From: Fuerstiella sp.
Lineage (GTDB): Bacteria > Planctomycetota > Planctomycetia > Planctomycetales > Planctomycetaceae
Assembly: GCA_022447225.1 (NCBI GenBank)
Contig: JAKVAZ010000001.1
Coordinates: forward strand, 124,001 to 188,000
Direction: 5' to 3'
DNA: 64,000 nucleotides
Shown: piece after piece, positions 9,515 to 17,783 of the stretch
Layout of the letters: each line of letters starts with the position of its first letter
Position numbering within the stretch: position 1 is the first letter of the stretch
The notes under the pieces: model-generated
The model's input: the letters and a program-made list of their open reading frames with translations, nothing else
Database searches by the model: none
What the model was told of the DNA's origin: nothing
Position numbers and translations under genes: made by a program

Positions 9515-9859
9515 AATTCATCATGGTTTGTTGTTTATATTATCAACGAACCTGTTGATAACACGTTGCATTACCAACTAATGACCTGGACTAAACACCT
9601 AATTTTTCAACCAGTATAATTTCTGTTTGGTATGGGTATGGATAGTTAACTCTTTTATCAGACCAGTTCACCGGTCGTAATAAGGCAGGTTATCAACCGG
9701 TTATCAACACGATTTATTTCACTCATGTCATATATATAGCTGCCTGATGATGATTTTCGGTACCGGTTATCAACAATGGACGTCTACCTTATTACTATTG
9801 CTACTTAAAATTTTGTTTTACCTGTTCCCAAATCAACAACACCGACCAATCTTCCGTCA
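9515..9859. other. AT-rich spacer with a cluster of DnaA-box-like sites (possible replication origin or DnaA-binding locus)
   Basis: No gene lies here. The spacer is visibly richer in A+T than its surroundings. It carries five copies of TTATCAAC followed by A, C or G: 9540-9548 (+), 9553-9561 (-), 9690-9698 (+), 9701-9709 (+) and 9767-9775 (+). Three of them are exactly TTATCAACA, one base from the classical DnaA box TTATCCACA. AT-rich runs lie at 9729-9738 (CATATATATA) and around 9790-9830, where an unwinding element could sit. Typical origin neighbours (dnaA, dnaN, gyrB, parAB) are absent from this window, so a DnaA-titration or regulatory site is an alternative. Confidence 0.45.
9696..9775 (+). 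repeat. 14-bp direct repeat ACCGGTTATCAACA, two copies
   Basis: Identical copies occur at 9696-9709 and 9762-9775, 66 bp apart start to start. Each contains one exact TTATCAACA site with the same five-base upstream flank. The extended identity suggests conserved binding sites rather than chance. Confidence 0.8.
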
Positions 9860-11167
9860 TTATGACACTTCCCAGCCTGGATTATGATCTTTTGAAACAA
9901 ATGCTGTAGCTGTTTCTGTATTGGTAGCTCTGAGATTCGGTCCATCCCATTCCAGGGCAACACCAGATCGGTATGCAACATTTCCGAGCTGGACAGCTTC
10001 GGTCAGTGCACCGGAATAAGTGAAGTTACAGGTTGTGGGTGTCCCATTCATACACGCCTGAATCCACTCGTTGTGATGTCCCACAGAATCCGGAATTGAT
10101 TTTGGCGGTGGCACGAAACCAGCAAATTTTTCCTGGGGGAACAATCGGTACGAGCTGTAATCAGCAAACATCATTCCGTCACTCCCCACAAACATGACAC
10201 CATTTGCTTTGACACGCTGACCGTGAATTTGTTTGGGGATCATGTTTCCGTCGTACCAGGTCAAATCAAGAGCTGGATTTGTTTTGGTGGCCGGGAACTT
10301 GTAGTCGACCGTCAGACCGAGTGGACAGGAATCAGGATGCAGTTGAGGACCATGGGCGCGACAATAGGTGGGGCGAGTGAGATTCAGTGCCCAAAACGGC
10401 AGATCCATGAAATGACAGGCCATGTCACCAAGTGTTCCACTGCCGAAGTCCCACCATCGTCGCCACTGACCAGGATGATATAAGCCCTTTTTGAACGACC
10501 GGGCCGGGGCTGGCCCCAGCCACAGTTCCCAGTTCACGTGACCGGGGACAGGATCAGCTTGTTTTGGCCGTTCTCCGCCACCCCATGTCTTACCAACCCA
10601 AACATGGACTTCATTCACGTCGCCAATGGCTCCGCTCTGAATGATTTCAACTACTCGTCTATAGTTATCCCAGGCATGAATCTGGGTACCCATTTGAGTT
10701 GCTACACCGGCCTGTTCAGCAGCTTCTGCGATGATTCGAGCTTCCTGGACACTGTGTGTAAGCGGTTTTTCGCAGTAAACATGTTTTCCTGCCCTGAGCG
10801 CCCGAATCGTAGCGGGAGCGTGGTGATGATCAGGAGTTGCCACCACTACGGCATCGAATTTGTCTCCCATGCGGTCAATCATTTCTCTGTAATCAGAGAA
10901 ACCGGCTGGAGTCGCCCCATTATTTTCATGGATCATTTTTTGAGAAGCTGCCAGAAACTCACCATCGATATCGCAAAGTGCAACAATATTTTGCGACATC
11001 ACACCCTGAATATCGGCAACCGCACGATTGGCGGTGCCGATACAGGCGATATTCAGTTTGTCCAGGATCGATGAACCACGTCGGGCTTCAGCAAAACCGG
11101 ACGCGTATATGCCGGCGGCTACAGAAGCGGATGTATGAATAAAGTTTCGGCGGCTGAGCAAGGTCAT
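9860..11167 (-). CDS. Tat-exported Gfo/Idh/MocA family oxidoreductase
   Basis: This 435-residue protein begins MTLLSRRNFIHTSASVAAGI, a twin-arginine signal, then the Rossmann strand LNIACIGTANRAVADI. The family motif reads HVYCEKPLTHSVQEARI, with the EKP lysine near residue 136, and the segment VWVGKTWGGGERP follows in the substrate domain. This domain arrangement is frequent in exported planctomycete Gfo/Idh/MocA proteins. The ATG has an AGGATA Shine-Dalgarno eight bases upstream. Its 3' end faces the DnaA-box-like spacer. The redox role and sugar substrate are not deducible from sequence. Confidence 0.88.
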   Translation of the reverse strand: MTLLSRRNFIHTSASVAAGIYASGFAEARRGSSILDKLNIACIGTANRAVADIQGVMSQNIVALCDIDGEFLAASQKMIHENNGATPAGFSDYREMIDRMGDKFDAVVVATPDHHHAPATIRALRAGKHVYCEKPLTHSVQEARIIAEAAEQAGVATQMGTQIHAWDNYRRVVEIIQSGAIGDVNEVHVWVGKTWGGGERPKQADPVPGHVNWELWLGPAPARSFKKGLYHPGQWRRWWDFGSGTLGDMACHFMDLPFWALNLTRPTYCRAHGPQLHPDSCPLGLTVDYKFPATKTNPALDLTWYDGNMIPKQIHGQRVKANGVMFVGSDGMMFADYSSYRLFPQEKFAGFVPPPKSIPDSVGHHNEWIQACMNGTPTTCNFTYSGALTEAVQLGNVAYRSGVALEWDGPNLRATNTETATAFVSKDHNPGWEVS

Positions 11168-11310
11168 GGTGAGTATCCTGTGGGGCAGGCAGTGTGAAAC
11201 GGTCTACACGATAAGCGGAGAGAACGGCAGGCGGCAAGTCTTGTTCGGAAGCTCCATGACCACATACGAAAATATTGTTTTTAACTGCGGGCACAGTTAC
11301 CCCCAATAAA

Positions 11311-12930
11311 ATGAGTGAATACACAGATAATCTGATTGTGGGCCAGGGACTGGCAGGAACAACGCTGGCGTGGAGTCTGCTGGACTGCGGGCAGAGTGTC
11401 GTGCTGATAGACAGAGGAGAAACTGCTACAGCATCCAGAGTTTCTGCCGGACTGGTCACTCCCTGGACCGGTCGTCGAATGGCGCAGAGTGATGACTATC
11501 AGGATTACTGGGACACAGCCGTCAGATTCTATCGATCAATTGAAAATCGACTGAAACAGCGACTGTTTACTGAAGGGCCTATGGTACGTGTTTTTGTTAA
11601 TCGTTCGGAAGAATCTGTTTTCTACAAGCGGAAAGCTGTGGCAGCAGAGGGGGCCCTCAAATCATGGTCCGGCAAACTCCAGTCTAACGGGCCGTCTTAC
11701 GCCGGTTGCTGCATGCAACCGGCCGGGCGACTGGATGTACGGCGCTATCTTCAGACGTCAGTAGACTATTTCAGTCAGCGAGGTCTGTGGTTCCGTTTGA
11801 ATCTGGACATACCGGATGGATTGTTGCTGCAGTCGGATCAGGTGGAATTACCGAAACTTGGCCTGACAGCGAAGCGGATCATTTTCTGTCAGGGAGCCGC
11901 ACAGAATCCGTGGTTTGAAGGAGTGCCAAATAATGCATCTCGGGGAGATGTTATCAATGTCCGACTGGATGATTATGTTATGCAGGACGTGGTGCATCAT
12001 TCCGTGTGGCTGGCACCGGAACGGGACGGAAGCATTACGGCAGGATCCACATACGACTGGGAATTTGCGGACAACGCACCAACAGCAAAAGGTCGTCGAC
12101 AAATTCTTAAAGCAATGGGTCGGTTTATCGACGGCAACATTCGAGTCCATCGACATGCAGCAGCAGTACGTCCGACGATGAAAGATTACCGTCCGGTCAT
12201 TGGTCGTCATGGAATCCACAGTTCAGTGTACATATTCAACGGTCTTGGATCTCGGGGAGTTTTGACAGCACCCAGGCTGGCGGAACAGCTTGTGGAGTTT
12301 TTAACGGGGCAGCGGACCAAACTACCTCATCAAATCACCCCGGATCGTCTGCGTAATGAACAGTGGAAAGAATCATTGACACAAGTTGCCCAGAATCGCA
12401 TGGCAAGCGTACTGAGTCACGGAGACGTTGTGATTGATGCGACGGTCGGTAATGGATTTGATACCTGTTTTCTGTCAGCGCATGTGGGGCCCGCCGGGCA
12501 TGTTTACGGATTTGACATACAGCACCAGGCCATCCAGGCCACTCAAAAACGACTGAACGCAGCACAGCTGACGAATGTTAAACTGTTATCGTACAGTCAC
12601 GCTGAGATCAGCCGACATGTGACAACATCAGTCAGTGGAGCTATGTTCAATCTTGGATATTTGCCACGAGGTGATCATTCAATTGTAACCCAGGCAGACA
12701 GCACAATTACCGCCCTGAAACAGTTACAGCAACTTCTTAAACCGGGGGGAATGATCACAGTACTGGCGTATCGCGGGCATGAAGGAGGCCCGGAAGAAAC
12801 GGGAGCGGTGGAGAGCTGGCTGCAAGAACAAACCGAGTGTCTGGTGGAACGTATTGACAGCCATCAGAGCAGGTCAACCTCACCGATATTGTTTATACTG
12901 GTGAAGCGATCACAACAAACGGAAAAATAG
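11311..12930 (+). CDS. FAD-dependent oxidase (DAO/MnmC2-like) fused to MnmM-type tRNA 5-aminomethyl-2-thiouridine methyltransferase
   Basis: From ATG 11311 the protein has 539 residues and two domains. Residues 1-345 are a DAO-fold FAD oxidoreductase, with dinucleotide motif GQGLAG at 11-16, AGSTYDW at 244-250 and the C-terminal FAD motif GLGSRG at 311-316. Residues 355-535 match the YtqB/MnmM methyltransferase family: SAM motif DATVGNG at 376-382, FNLGYLPRGDHSIVT at 446-460 and YRGHEGG at 487-493. MnmM methylates nm5s2U to mnm5s2U at tRNA wobble position 34. In E. coli MnmC a DAO domain makes that nm5s2U from cmnm5s2U. The domain order here (oxidase first) is opposite to MnmC and the methyltransferase is unrelated to MnmC1. 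The likely role is both last steps of mnm5s2U synthesis; this is inference. A glycine-oxidase-like activity is the alternative for the N-domain. Confidence 0.82.
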   Translation: MSEYTDNLIVGQGLAGTTLAWSLLDCGQSVVLIDRGETATASRVSAGLVTPWTGRRMAQSDDYQDYWDTAVRFYRSIENRLKQRLFTEGPMVRVFVNRSEESVFYKRKAVAAEGALKSWSGKLQSNGPSYAGCCMQPAGRLDVRRYLQTSVDYFSQRGLWFRLNLDIPDGLLLQSDQVELPKLGLTAKRIIFCQGAAQNPWFEGVPNNASRGDVINVRLDDYVMQDVVHHSVWLAPERDGSITAGSTYDWEFADNAPTAKGRRQILKAMGRFIDGNIRVHRHAAAVRPTMKDYRPVIGRHGIHSSVYIFNGLGSRGVLTAPRLAEQLVEFLTGQRTKLPHQITPDRLRNEQWKESLTQVAQNRMASVLSHGDVVIDATVGNGFDTCFLSAHVGPAGHVYGFDIQHQAIQATQKRLNAAQLTNVKLLSYSHAEISRHVTTSVSGAMFNLGYLPRGDHSIVTQADSTITALKQLQQLLKPGGMITVLAYRGHEGGPEETGAVESWLQEQTECLVERIDSHQSRSTSPILFILVKRSQQTEK

Positions 12931-12943
12931 ATTCAGCTGTATT

Positions 12944-14035
12944 TCAGATACGACAAAGCAGTTTAGCAGCACGATCGATTTCATCCGCCGCTGCCAGCAG
13001 AAACGGATGATGCAGTGTCAGCAGCTGACTGTGCAGTGCGGCAGCGTTTTGAAGTTCACCAATGGCTCGAAAACGACTTTTTGCATGTGTGAGATGAAGA
13101 GCCGGAAATGCGGGGTCAAGGGGGAGTCCGCACAACCGGACACGTTCAGCAACGGAATCACGGTCTGTGGAAGCTGCACAGTCTGTCAGCAGGGCGACTT
13201 TGTAGTATGCTGATTCATCATCCAGCGACTTGTCCCAGACGATTCTGACTGAAGAACGGGTGTTCAGAAGAATTCGTAATTGTTTTACAGACTGTCGACG
13301 AATCAGGTTGTTTTCATCCAGTTTTTTAATCTGTGGTAACAGCACGGCGGCCTGCATTTCAGATAATGGATAAGCATCATTTCCTCGTTCAGTGTACAGC
13401 CTGATGCGCTGAGCCAGTTGTGGATCGTTGGTTAATACGGCACCCCCGCGTCCGGCGGTAAGCAGTTTACTTCCCCCAAAACTGAGTATTCCTGCGTGTC
13501 CGACTGTTCCGGACCGACGTCCGTTAATGCAGCCACCCGGTACCTGGCAGGCATCTTCAATAAGAACGAGCTGATGTTCAGCAGCAAATTCGGCTACCTG
13601 TTCAACAGGTGCCATGCAGCCGTGAAGATGAGAGCAAATAATTGCTTTGGTTGAGGACGATAAAGCTGTTTCCAGCAGATCCGGATTGAGCACAGGTCGC
13701 CCGGGCAGAGTATCGATCAGTACAGGCCTGGCACCGACAGTCAGTACATTCGAAAAATTTGCTTTGTAATCGTAAGCCGCCAGAATGACTTCATCGCCTG
13801 ACTTTATATTTGAACCGCGAAGGGCCAGTTCGACTGCTGACGTGCCACTGCTGCACAGGTGAACGTGTTTCACAGAAAAATACCGGGCAAGTGTGTCACA
13901 AAGTGCCTTACAGTGCGGACCGTGGTATCGTCCCCAACTCCCGTCCGTCAGCATTTGTTCCACTGCGATCCGTACGTCATTGTCAGGTGTCGGCCAGGGC
14001 CAGGGACCAAAGGACTCATCAGTGAGTGTGTTCAT
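12944..14035 (-). CDS. DegT/DnrJ/EryC1/StrS family PLP-dependent aminotransferase
   Basis: The 363-residue protein has the family's fold markers: SSGTSAVELAL (62-72) for PLP phosphate contact, IEDACQVPGG (159-168) with the PLP-binding Asp, and the Schiff-base lysine K190 in LSFGGSKLLTAGRGGA. Such enzymes transfer amino groups to keto-sugars for nucleotide-sugar or surface-glycan synthesis, or act on cyclitols. Its ATG overlaps the TGA of the upstream Rieske gene by four bases (14032-14035), so the two are cotranslated. The gene converges on the DAO-MnmM gene with a 13-bp gap. Substrate unknown. Confidence 0.87.
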   Translation of the reverse strand: MNTLTDESFGPWPWPTPDNDVRIAVEQMLTDGSWGRYHGPHCKALCDTLARYFSVKHVHLCSSGTSAVELALRGSNIKSGDEVILAAYDYKANFSNVLTVGARPVLIDTLPGRPVLNPDLLETALSSSTKAIICSHLHGCMAPVEQVAEFAAEHQLVLIEDACQVPGGCINGRRSGTVGHAGILSFGGSKLLTAGRGGAVLTNDPQLAQRIRLYTERGNDAYPLSEMQAAVLLPQIKKLDENNLIRRQSVKQLRILLNTRSSVRIVWDKSLDDESAYYKVALLTDCAASTDRDSVAERVRLCGLPLDPAFPALHLTHAKSRFRAIGELQNAAALHSQLLTLHHPFLLAAADEIDRAAKLLCRI

Positions 14036-14406
14036 GATGATTCAGGCGATGGAACAGAAGCAGCGTTGTCTGTGTTACCGGTATCATCCGGCGGCGGGAC
14101 ATTCACCTGAATGTCACCGTCTTCAACCCGGACATCGTAAGTCGACGTACGGATTTCACTTTTCATGTTATCCAGCCAGACGCCGTCACTCAGGCGAAAC
14201 CGCCAGGCGTGCCACGGACACATGACAGCGCCGTCATCAACGTGGCCATCGGAAAGCGAAGCACCCATATGAGGGCAAAAATCGTTGATTGCAAAGTACT
14301 GATTGTTTTCATTGAACACACCAATCATTGTACCGTGCACAGGAAAACATCGTCCCTGACCTGGTGGGATGTCACCAACTTTAGCCACTGTTTGAAAATC
14401 ACTCAT
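14032..14406 (-). CDS. Rieske [2Fe-2S] ferredoxin-like protein
   Basis: This 124-residue protein is a single Rieske domain. The cluster ligands are visible as C44-P-H46 in NDFCPHMGASLSDG and C63-P-W-H66 in VMCPWHAWRF. It is the size of NirD or BphF-type soluble Rieske ferredoxins, with no membrane anchor or signal. The start has AGGACA directly upstream. It forms a two-gene operon with the DegT aminotransferase (4-bp overlap). No oxygenase or nitrite reductase partner is adjacent, so its electron acceptor is unknown. Confidence 0.88.
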   Translation of the reverse strand: MSDFQTVAKVGDIPPGQGRCFPVHGTMIGVFNENNQYFAINDFCPHMGASLSDGHVDDGAVMCPWHAWRFRLSDGVWLDNMKSEIRTSTYDVRVEDGDIQVNVPPPDDTGNTDNAASVPSPESS

Positions 14407-14675
14407 TGTCCTGGCCGCATCTTAAACTCGAAGAGCACACGCAATCTGTTTTTGGAAATCTTCGACGGCACGTCGCTGTTGTCAAATCATCAGACGCCGG
14501 AAGCTGCAGTCCAATACTGCAGCAGAAAATATCAGGATCCAGGTCTGTCAGACAGTTACCAGACCGGTGTGAGTTATGGTTATCACGTAATCATGTGAAC
14601 TGTCAAAGAATCCGGTGGAATACGCGTTACAATATTACACGTATCATTGACCGGATGAATTCCTGAAAGAACCAA

Positions 14676-15767
14676 ATGTTTGTTGATCGAGTCCTTCTGT
14701 ACTGTCAGGCCGGCGATGGCGGGAATGGCTGCAGCAGTTTCCGACGCGAAAAGTTTGTACCGCGCGGTGGTCCGGATGGTGGTGACGGAGGAAATGGCGG
14801 CAATGTCGTGATTCAGGCGGATCGTAACCTGGGATCATTGACCAACCTCTCCGGACGCCGACACTGGAATGCCGAACGGGGCGGACACGGTAAGGGAGCA
14901 CTGCGAACAGGTCATACGGGCGAAGACACAGTCATTCCGGTTCCGCCAGGCACCTTGGTGACAGACGCAGACGAAGGTCATTTATTGAAAGATCTACAGC
15001 ATCACGAAGACCGGGTTGTGATTGCCAAAGGTGGCCAGGGAGGTAGAGGTAACAAACGCTTCGCGACATCCACGCATCAGGCACCAAGAGAATGCGAACC
15101 GGGAACAATAGGTGAATTTCGTAAAGTCAAACTGGAACTCAAGCTGATTGCCGACGTCGGACTGATTGGAAAACCAAATGCCGGAAAGTCTACTTTGCTC
15201 AGTCGTGTGTCTCATGCTTCCCCGGATATTGCTGCTTATCCTTTTACAACAACTTATCCCAATCTGGGGATGGTGCGGTTAGGATACGACCACGAATATG
15301 TTCTGGCAGACATACCAGGTCTGATCGAAGGTGCACACGCCGGAGCGGGTCTGGGACATGAGTTTCTCAGGCACGTGGAAAGGACCCGGGTTTTTGTTCA
15401 TCTGGTGGAGCCGGATCCGCTGGACCATTCAGATCCGCTGGACAACTACAAACAGATTCGTCAGGAACTGGAAAAATATAATCCGCACCTGGCGAAACGC
15501 CCCGAAATCGTGTGTGTGACGAAGGCAGAGCTGCCTGATGCAGAAACGTGTGCGGAATTGCTGCGTGAAACATCCGGTGCTGACGTACATGTGATATCCG
15601 CTGTCACCGGTTATGGAATCGACGCATTACATCAGTTGATCTTTCAGCGGTTAAGCGACGTTGACGGTGACAGATCACCGATCTCTGCTGAATACCAGTC
15701 GTCACCGGATACACAGGCAGAATCGGTGACCGAAAAATTCAGTGACGAATGCGGACAAAGTGATTGA
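14676..15767 (+). CDS. obgE: GTPase Obg (ribosome-associated, 50S assembly)
   Basis: The 363-residue protein starts FVDRVLLYCQAGDGGNGCSS and has the glycine-rich Obg fold to about residue 158 (GGPDGGDGGNGGNV). The GTPase domain follows, with P-loop GKPNAGKST, switch region YPFTTTYPNLG and the DIPGLIEGA G3 motif. It ends in an acidic, low-complexity tail and lacks the extra OCT domain of some Gram-positive Obg proteins. Obg binds the 50S subunit and links GTP/ppGpp levels to ribosome maturation. ispH follows on the same strand after 57 bp, so the two may be cotranscribed. Confidence 0.96.
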   Translation: MFVDRVLLYCQAGDGGNGCSSFRREKFVPRGGPDGGDGGNGGNVVIQADRNLGSLTNLSGRRHWNAERGGHGKGALRTGHTGEDTVIPVPPGTLVTDADEGHLLKDLQHHEDRVVIAKGGQGGRGNKRFATSTHQAPRECEPGTIGEFRKVKLELKLIADVGLIGKPNAGKSTLLSRVSHASPDIAAYPFTTTYPNLGMVRLGYDHEYVLADIPGLIEGAHAGAGLGHEFLRHVERTRVFVHLVEPDPLDHSDPLDNYKQIRQELEKYNPHLAKRPEIVCVTKAELPDAETCAELLRETSGADVHVISAVTGYGIDALHQLIFQRLSDVDGDRSPISAEYQSSPDTQAESVTEKFSDECGQSD

Positions 15768-15824
15768 AGTCACCAGCTGCATAATCCAGTTCGGCTGCCG
15801 GATTACGGGAACGAAAAGAAAACC

Positions 15825-16796
15825 ATGAAAATTCTTCTGGCAAATCCACGCGGATTCTGTGCCGGTGTCAACATGGCGATTGAGTGTCTGGATGATGCGA
15901 TTCGTCGCGTTGGACCGAACATTTACGTTTATCACGAAATCGTCCATAACAGGTATGTTGTCGATCGTTTTACTCAGCAGGGTGTCACATTTGTGGACAC
16001 AATCGAGGAAGTGCCGGAAGGGTCAATCCTGCTGTTCAGTGCTCACGGTGTCTCACCCGAGATTCGAAACAGGGCAAAACAGCGCAGGCTGCAGACCGTA
16101 GATGCCACTTGTCCGCTGGTCACCAAGGTCCATTTGGAAGCGATTCGTTACGCTCGGAACAATTTCCACATCATACTCATTGGTCACCAAGGTCACGACG
16201 AAGTCATCGGCACCATGGGTGAAGCTCCGCAAAGTATCACGCTGGTGGAAACAGCCGAAGAAGTTGATGCTTTGACGTTTGAAGAAAACGACAAACTGGC
16301 CTACCTGACACAGACCACACTCAGTGTGGTGGAGGCCCAAGCCGTTATCAGTACACTCAAACGACGCTATCCCGGGATTCAGTCACCACCGAAAGAAGAT
16401 ATCTGTTATGCCACCACAAACCGCCAGGATGCAGTAGAAGCCCTGGTGAAACAGGCAGACGTCCTGATTGTGCTGGGTAGTCAAAACAGTTCCAACAGTC
16501 GCCGGCTAATGGAGATTGGGGCTCAGCGCGGAGTCAGCTCCCGACTGGTGGACGGAGCGGAAGATCTGCGTGCCGCGTGGTTTGAAAATGCAGAAACGGT
16601 TGTCGTTACGGCTGGTGCGAGTGCCCCTGACATCGTAGTGCAGGAATGTATTGCGTACCTGACAGAACATTTTGACGCGACACTTTCCGAAGAAACACTG
16701 CGTGAAGAGAACGTACATTTCAACCTGCCGCGAGATCTGCAGCAGTTGACAGCGCTGCCGGAACCGTCAGATGCCGATGCCGTAAAAAATCTGTGA
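15825..16796 (+). CDS. ispH: 4-hydroxy-3-methylbut-2-enyl diphosphate reductase
   Basis: IspH carries out the last step of the MEP isoprenoid pathway, reducing HMBPP to IPP and DMAPP with a [4Fe-4S] cluster. The 323-residue protein shows the three cluster cysteines C12 (PRGFCAGV), C96 (DATCPLV) and C194 (EDICYATTNRQ). The substrate-site residues H41, H74 (FSAHGV) and H124 are present, with E126 in GHQGHDEVIGT. Its last 30 bp overlap the 3' end of the convergent amidohydrolase gene (16767-16796). Confidence 0.96.
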   Translation: MKILLANPRGFCAGVNMAIECLDDAIRRVGPNIYVYHEIVHNRYVVDRFTQQGVTFVDTIEEVPEGSILLFSAHGVSPEIRNRAKQRRLQTVDATCPLVTKVHLEAIRYARNNFHIILIGHQGHDEVIGTMGEAPQSITLVETAEEVDALTFEENDKLAYLTQTTLSVVEAQAVISTLKRRYPGIQSPPKEDICYATTNRQDAVEALVKQADVLIVLGSQNSSNSRRLMEIGAQRGVSSRLVDGAEDLRAAWFENAETVVVTAGASAPDIVVQECIAYLTEHFDATLSEETLREENVHFNLPRDLQQLTALPEPSDADAVKNL

Positions 16797-17606
16797 TGTT
16801 GTCCCGAAGATCTGCTTCTGTTCACTGTTCGTGATAGGACCAAGCACATCAACAAGTGACTGGTGAACCTGCTCGTAATTTGCTGCAAGTTCCAAAACGG
16901 GCCAGTCACTGCCAAACATACATCGTTTCGGTCCGAATGCCTCTAATGCTGTCTCGACGTAAGGTTTGAGATCAGAAGGTTTCCATTTGTCCCAGTCGGC
17001 TTCGGTCACGAGTCCGCTGAGTTTGCAGAACACATTTGGAAACTGTGCAGCAGCTTTGATTTCGGAAGCCCAGTTATCAATCAGGCCGTCCCTGACCATT
17101 GGTTTTGAGAGATGGTCAATGACCAGTGGAAGATTGGGCAGTTCCCGTCCCAGTCTGACAACGTGTCTGAGATGGCGGGCGCGGGTGAGAACGTCATACG
17201 GCACCCGATGTTTTTCCAGTACCCTTAATCCGTGCAAAAACTCCGGACGTACAATGAAGTCATCATCCGATTCATCCTGCACAATATGTCGAATACCGAC
17301 AAATTTAGGATGGTCTGTCAGCTCCAGCAGTTTGTCTTCGCAGGATTCATCCCGCAGGTTGATCCAGCCGACAACACCGGCAATGAAATCATTTTCTTCG
17401 GCAAGCCGCAGGGCCCATTTCGTTTCTTCAGGATTGTGCTGCGTCTGCACCACGATGGTTCGATCGATACCTAGACAGTCCAGATGCGGTTTAAGATCCG
17501 ACGGCAGATAATCGCGGCAAATCCGATGATGTTGAGGTTCATGCAGCCAGCCGTAGTCGAAAGGTTGATTCAGCTGCCAAAAATGCTGATGTGAGTCAAT
17601 GATCAT
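16767..17606 (-). CDS. Amidohydrolase-family lactonase (L-fuconolactonase-like, COG3618)
   Basis: The 279-residue protein begins MIIDSHQHFWQLNQ, with the metal-site HxH at residues 6 and 8, and continues as a single TIM barrel (VVGWINLRDE, GIRHIVQDE, VIDHLSKP, CKLSGLVTEADW, MFGSDWPVLEL). This pattern is that of COG3618 hydrolases such as L-fucono-1,5-lactonase or L-rhamnono-lactonase-type enzymes. A sugar-lactone role fits the rhamnulokinase and sulfatase elsewhere in the window, but the exact substrate is inference. It overlaps the convergent ispH by 30 bp. Confidence 0.85.
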   Translation of the reverse strand: MIIDSHQHFWQLNQPFDYGWLHEPQHHRICRDYLPSDLKPHLDCLGIDRTIVVQTQHNPEETKWALRLAEENDFIAGVVGWINLRDESCEDKLLELTDHPKFVGIRHIVQDESDDDFIVRPEFLHGLRVLEKHRVPYDVLTRARHLRHVVRLGRELPNLPLVIDHLSKPMVRDGLIDNWASEIKAAAQFPNVFCKLSGLVTEADWDKWKPSDLKPYVETALEAFGPKRCMFGSDWPVLELAANYEQVHQSLVDVLGPITNSEQKQIFGTTSQIFYGIGI

Positions 17607-17783
17607 GGGAAAACGTGGTGATCTTTAAACAAACACGTGAATTGAGAGCGACAATCGCCTGAATTGACAGACCGTAGAAAGTTTTACGATTCAGGCGGAA
17701 ACGCACAGTCGTGGAAAATAATGAGTCATATCACGGGTTAAATAACATTCGGTCTATAAAACCATCCTCCATAACCGTCCGAA

